From Pseudomonas sp. WS 5079 (GTDB lineage Bacteria > Pseudomonadota > Gammaproteobacteria > Pseudomonadales > Pseudomonadaceae): 64,000 nucleotides of DNA. Both the position numbers and the translations under genes were made by a program. The stretch is from the NCBI RefSeq assembly GCF_012985465.1, contig NZ_JAAQWN010000006.1:310001-374000 (forward strand), written 5' to 3'. Every line of letters starts with the position of its first letter. Position 1 is the stretch's first letter. The notes beneath the pieces were generated by a model. It did not search any database and was not told the origin of the DNA. It worked only from the letters and a program-made list of their open reading frames with translations. Below are positions 62,201 through 64,000 of this stretch, piece by piece.

Positions 62201-64000
62201 CTCGCTGACCGCCAGGCTGCTTTCTTCCACCGCGCCATACAGGTCGAGCAAGGCTTCGCACAGTTCATCCATCGGATGCAGTTCGGCCAGGTGCGCGCCC
62301 TCGCCCAGGGTGGTCAGCTCGTCCAGCAACGCACTGAGCTCCTGGCGCTCGCCAGGGTGTTGTTGCCAGCGCCGCAGCAGGCTTTCGGCATCGAGCAGGA
62401 TGTCCATGCCCTGGGCCAGGAAGTTGCTGATCAACTGTGGGTCGCGCTTGACCCGCAGGCCGGCGCTCGGCGCATTGAGGAAGGCTTCGAGCTGGCTGTC
62501 GAGGCGCGCCTGGGTGCGCTCGATCAACGATTGCGCACCGTCGATGGGCGCCAGGGGGTCACTGTCCAACTGGCGCAGGCCGCGCTGGAACAGGGCTTCG
62601 CCCTCCAGCAGCAAGTCGATTTCATCCAGGTCGAGGGCCAGGCGATGGGCCTTGTATTCACGGGTCAGGTGGTCCAGCGGCCGCGCCAGTTCGGCGATGG
62701 GCAAGACGCCCGCCATGTAGGCACTGCCCTTGAGGGTATGCAGGGCACGTTGCAGCTCATCGCTGACAGGCAGTGGCATCTGCTCGGTGGCCTGGTGCAA
62801 AAACCGATTGAGGCTGTCCAGGTGACTCTGTGCTTCGTTGCGAAAGATCTCCAGCAGCAGTGGGTCGAGCGCGCTGTCATCCTGAGCCACGGCTGGCGGT
62901 AACGGCGCGCCACTGGCCAGGGCATGGGCGCGTGCGGCAAGGTGGTCGACATCATCGCGCTGGCGCTGGGTGTCGGCGGCGAACTCGGCGATCAAGGCCG
63001 GCAGCAGCACCAGCACGTCATCCAGCACCGCCTGGACCTCGGCGCCCGGCGCGACCACCCGCTCGAGCACGCGGTTCAGCAGGTTTTCCACGGCCCACGC
63101 CAGTTCCGCCAACACCAGGGCACGCACCATGCGCCCGCTGCCCTTGAGGGTATGGAAGGAGCGGCGCATGTCGCTCAGGGCGGTTTTATCTCCAAGGCTG
63201 GCGGCACCTTGGGGCACCAGGCGCTGCAACACTTCCAGCACTTCGGCGGTTTCTTCCAGGAACACTTCGCGCAGTTCATCATCCACCGACTCTTCATCGG
63301 CTGGCGGCGGCAGCAGGCTGCCCGGGCGTTGCAGGGCCGGTGGGTTGAGACGTGGGGTCGGGCTGGCCAGGGCCTGCGCCAGGGTCTGGGAATCGACCGG
63401 CAATTCATCGTGCGGTGCCGAGGGTTCCTGGCGCCAGGCTTGCTGCGCGGGCACTGGCGCATAACCTAGCGCCGCGAGCCCTTCAAAAGCGATATCCAAC
63501 ACCCGCTCGCCCGGTGCATCCGGGTCCTGCAGCATGCGCTCCAGGTAGTGTTCCAGGCTGGTGAGCACATCGGCGCAATGCTCCAGCTGCGCCGCCGGCG
63601 GCGCGGTGTCATGGCCCATCCACTGTTCATCGACGTAAATCTTGAAGCCACGCACCAGGCTCGCCGCGCGCGGCAGCGGGATCATCGCCAGGGCGCCACG
63701 CACCTGGGTCAGCAGCTCTGGCAGGGACTCCAGGCGCTGTGTATCCCATTGCGCCTCAAGGCAGTCGATGACCAGCTCTCGCGCCTGCTTGAGGCACTGG
63801 CATGACTCCTTGATCACCAATTGGTGGATCTGGGTCAGGTCGGTGGTGGGCAGGCGGCTGTCTTCACGGTTTTGCGGTTCGACGGTGCCGACCATCCCGG
63901 CCAGCGTCGCCTCGACATACAGCAACGCCCCGGCCACATCCATCAACACGGCATCATTGGGCTCGCGCTGCCCCTGGGCCAGGCCCTGGACCACCGCCAA
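59273..64000 (-). CDS. chpA: Hybrid chemosensory histidine kinase ChpA (C-terminal part)
   Basis: The visible 1575 residues run off the window at the 5' end. In order they show Hpt domains with HTLKGSGRM (near 63150), HTLKGSAYM (near 62745), a related domain with TTLGEGAHL and no His (near 62310, the Thr-type TPt position), HTLRGGARM (near 61840) and HTLKGGARM (near 61420). Then follow a CheA dimerisation and HATPase core (HMLRNAVDHGLE, DDGAGVPLDA, GRGVGMDVVHEEV), a CheW domain and a C-terminal REC (VVDDSVTVRKV, LLDIEMPRMDG, GKPYQES). It is the core kinase of the type IV pilus Chp system. Confidence 0.95.
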   Translation of the reverse strand: MAVVQGLAQGQREPNDAVLMDVAGALLYVEATLAGMVGTVEPQNREDSRLPTTDLTQIHQLVIKESCQCLKQARELVIDCLEAQWDTQRLESLPELLTQVRGALAMIPLPRAASLVRGFKIYVDEQWMGHDTAPPAAQLEHCADVLTSLEHYLERMLQDPDAPGERVLDIAFEGLAALGYAPVPAQQAWRQEPSAPHDELPVDSQTLAQALASPTPRLNPPALQRPGSLLPPPADEESVDDELREVFLEETAEVLEVLQRLVPQGAASLGDKTALSDMRRSFHTLKGSGRMVRALVLAELAWAVENLLNRVLERVVAPGAEVQAVLDDVLVLLPALIAEFAADTQRQRDDVDHLAARAHALASGAPLPPAVAQDDSALDPLLLEIFRNEAQSHLDSLNRFLHQATEQMPLPVSDELQRALHTLKGSAYMAGVLPIAELARPLDHLTREYKAHRLALDLDEIDLLLEGEALFQRGLRQLDSDPLAPIDGAQSLIERTQARLDSQLEAFLNAPSAGLRVKRDPQLISNFLAQGMDILLDAESLLRRWQQHPGERQELSALLDELTTLGEGAHLAELHPMDELCEALLDLYGAVEESSLAVSERFFQEAEQAHEALINMLDQLAAGQEVCPAPARMKALRELLDEGLDPSATGLIKTDGSRALSIAELGAATSQLQQDWAVDDEIVEIFLEEAVDILDSAGQSLKRWLLDPDGVAPLSSLQRDLHTLRGGARMAEIGPVGDLAQELESLYEGLVDRRYNYSVEMAQVLMDSHEHLALQLEQLQEQQPLSDSSALIGRLREVRQNAAPVALPTPPDAQGGGSDPELLDIFLEEAADILDSSGAALSRWQAEPQGRQEVETLLRDLHTLKGGARMVEIGPIGDLAHELEFLYEGLSAGLLAPTSELFALLQGCHDRLAQMVEAVAAGLPVGSVERLIERIKSLVQPSEDQAAPVAMAASKPEAPAASEPGADMVKISAELLDDLVNLAGETSIFRGRIEQQVNDARAALSEVETTIERMRDQLRRLDTETQGRILSRQHAETERLGYEEFDPLEMDRHSQLQQLSRALSESASDLLDLKETLDQRNQDAQNLLQQQARINTELQEGLMRTRMVPFERMLPRLKRIVRQVAGELGKDVEFVVGNAEGEMDRNVLERMAAPLEHMLRNAVDHGLESRDARLLAGKPQKGRITLDLSHEGGDIIFDMRDDGAGVPLDAVRRKAIKRGLLDPEMEISDRDVLQFILQPGFSTAEKITQISGRGVGMDVVHEEVRQLGGSMVIDSTPGQGVHFRIRLPFTVSVNRALMVQCAEDQYAIPLNTIQGLVRVLPNELEGHYQLDPPVYQYAGQRYELYYLGELLHTVARPKLLGQSQPLPVLLMQCNERYIAVQVDDMAGTREIVVKGLGPQFAAVQGLSGATILGDGRVVLIIDLLAHIRALAPALPAQAADTALAVNEPQKKQRLLVLVVDDSVTVRKVTSRLLERNGMNVLTAKDGIDAIALLEEHTPDLMLLDIEMPRMDGFEVAIQVRNDPRLARLPIIMITSRTGQKHRDRAMAIGVNDYLGKPYQESVLLESIAYWSPKHA

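Overview
The window is a stretch of Pseudomonas chromosome, most likely from the P. fluorescens group. The evidence is GC-rich coding with third-position GC bias, many REP/REPIN repeats of the fluorescens type, and gene blocks typical of the genus: metK/ArsR-methyltransferase/tkt/epd/pgk/fba, ahcY with an SAH riboswitch followed by metF, dguRABC, mdcABCDEGH-madLM-mdcR, and chpA-chpC. The species was not established by any search. No rRNA, tRNA, CRISPR array, prophage or intact insertion sequence was found.

Layout. 1-981 is the 3' part of a TldE/PmbA-like gene. 1238-8809 (+) carries an RhlA-type gene without rhlB, a DHA2 MFS exporter, dbpA, an HI0933-type flavoprotein and a YccS-like membrane protein. 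8897-13422 holds a periplasmic binding protein, an ElaA-like acetyltransferase, a wHTH/YgjP-type metalloprotease pair and a REC-PAS-GGDEF-EAL protein. 13742-15768 (+) has a PL7 alginate lyase without a signal peptide and a periplasmic broad-specificity amino-acid racemase. 15829-17853 is an AT-rich islet between two 39-bp direct repeats; it contains three unrecognised small genes and remnants of a Y1-transposase element.

17841-24197 (-) is the central-carbon cluster tkt, epd-pgk, two small lipoproteins and fba. Divergent to it, 24471-26676 (+) has an ArsR-methyltransferase regulator and metK. 26928-31305 has two DUF1090 genes flanking ligB, a cytochrome c' lipoprotein and mltA. 31408-34107 (-) has membrane proteins and a thioesterase. 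34227-36859 (+) has a promoter, the SAH riboswitch, ahcY and metF. 36990-39897 (+) has a binding protein and rhlE. 40125-41287 (-) is yceI plus cytochrome b561. 41562-43854 (+) is bioA and rsmE.

43975-47515 is the D-glutamate operon dguABC with divergent dguR. 47611-48228 is a TrhA/hemolysin-III protein. 48361-56537 is the complete malonate decarboxylase system with its transporter and regulator. 56637-58666 contains a membrane protein, a DUF6124-like gene with a structured leader, and a higBA module whose toxin gene lacks its 5' end. 58825-64000 (-) is chpC and the C-terminal 1575 residues of chpA, which runs off the window.

Functional themes are the activated methyl cycle (metK, ahcY and metF, with two apparent SAH/SAM-responsive controls), glycolysis/pentose phosphate, D-amino-acid and malonate catabolism, and pilus chemosensing. 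Most of the window is ordinary core genome. The least explained parts are the AT-rich islet, the leader of the DUF6124 gene, the rhlA 5' region and the 24370-24430 operator-like palindromes.
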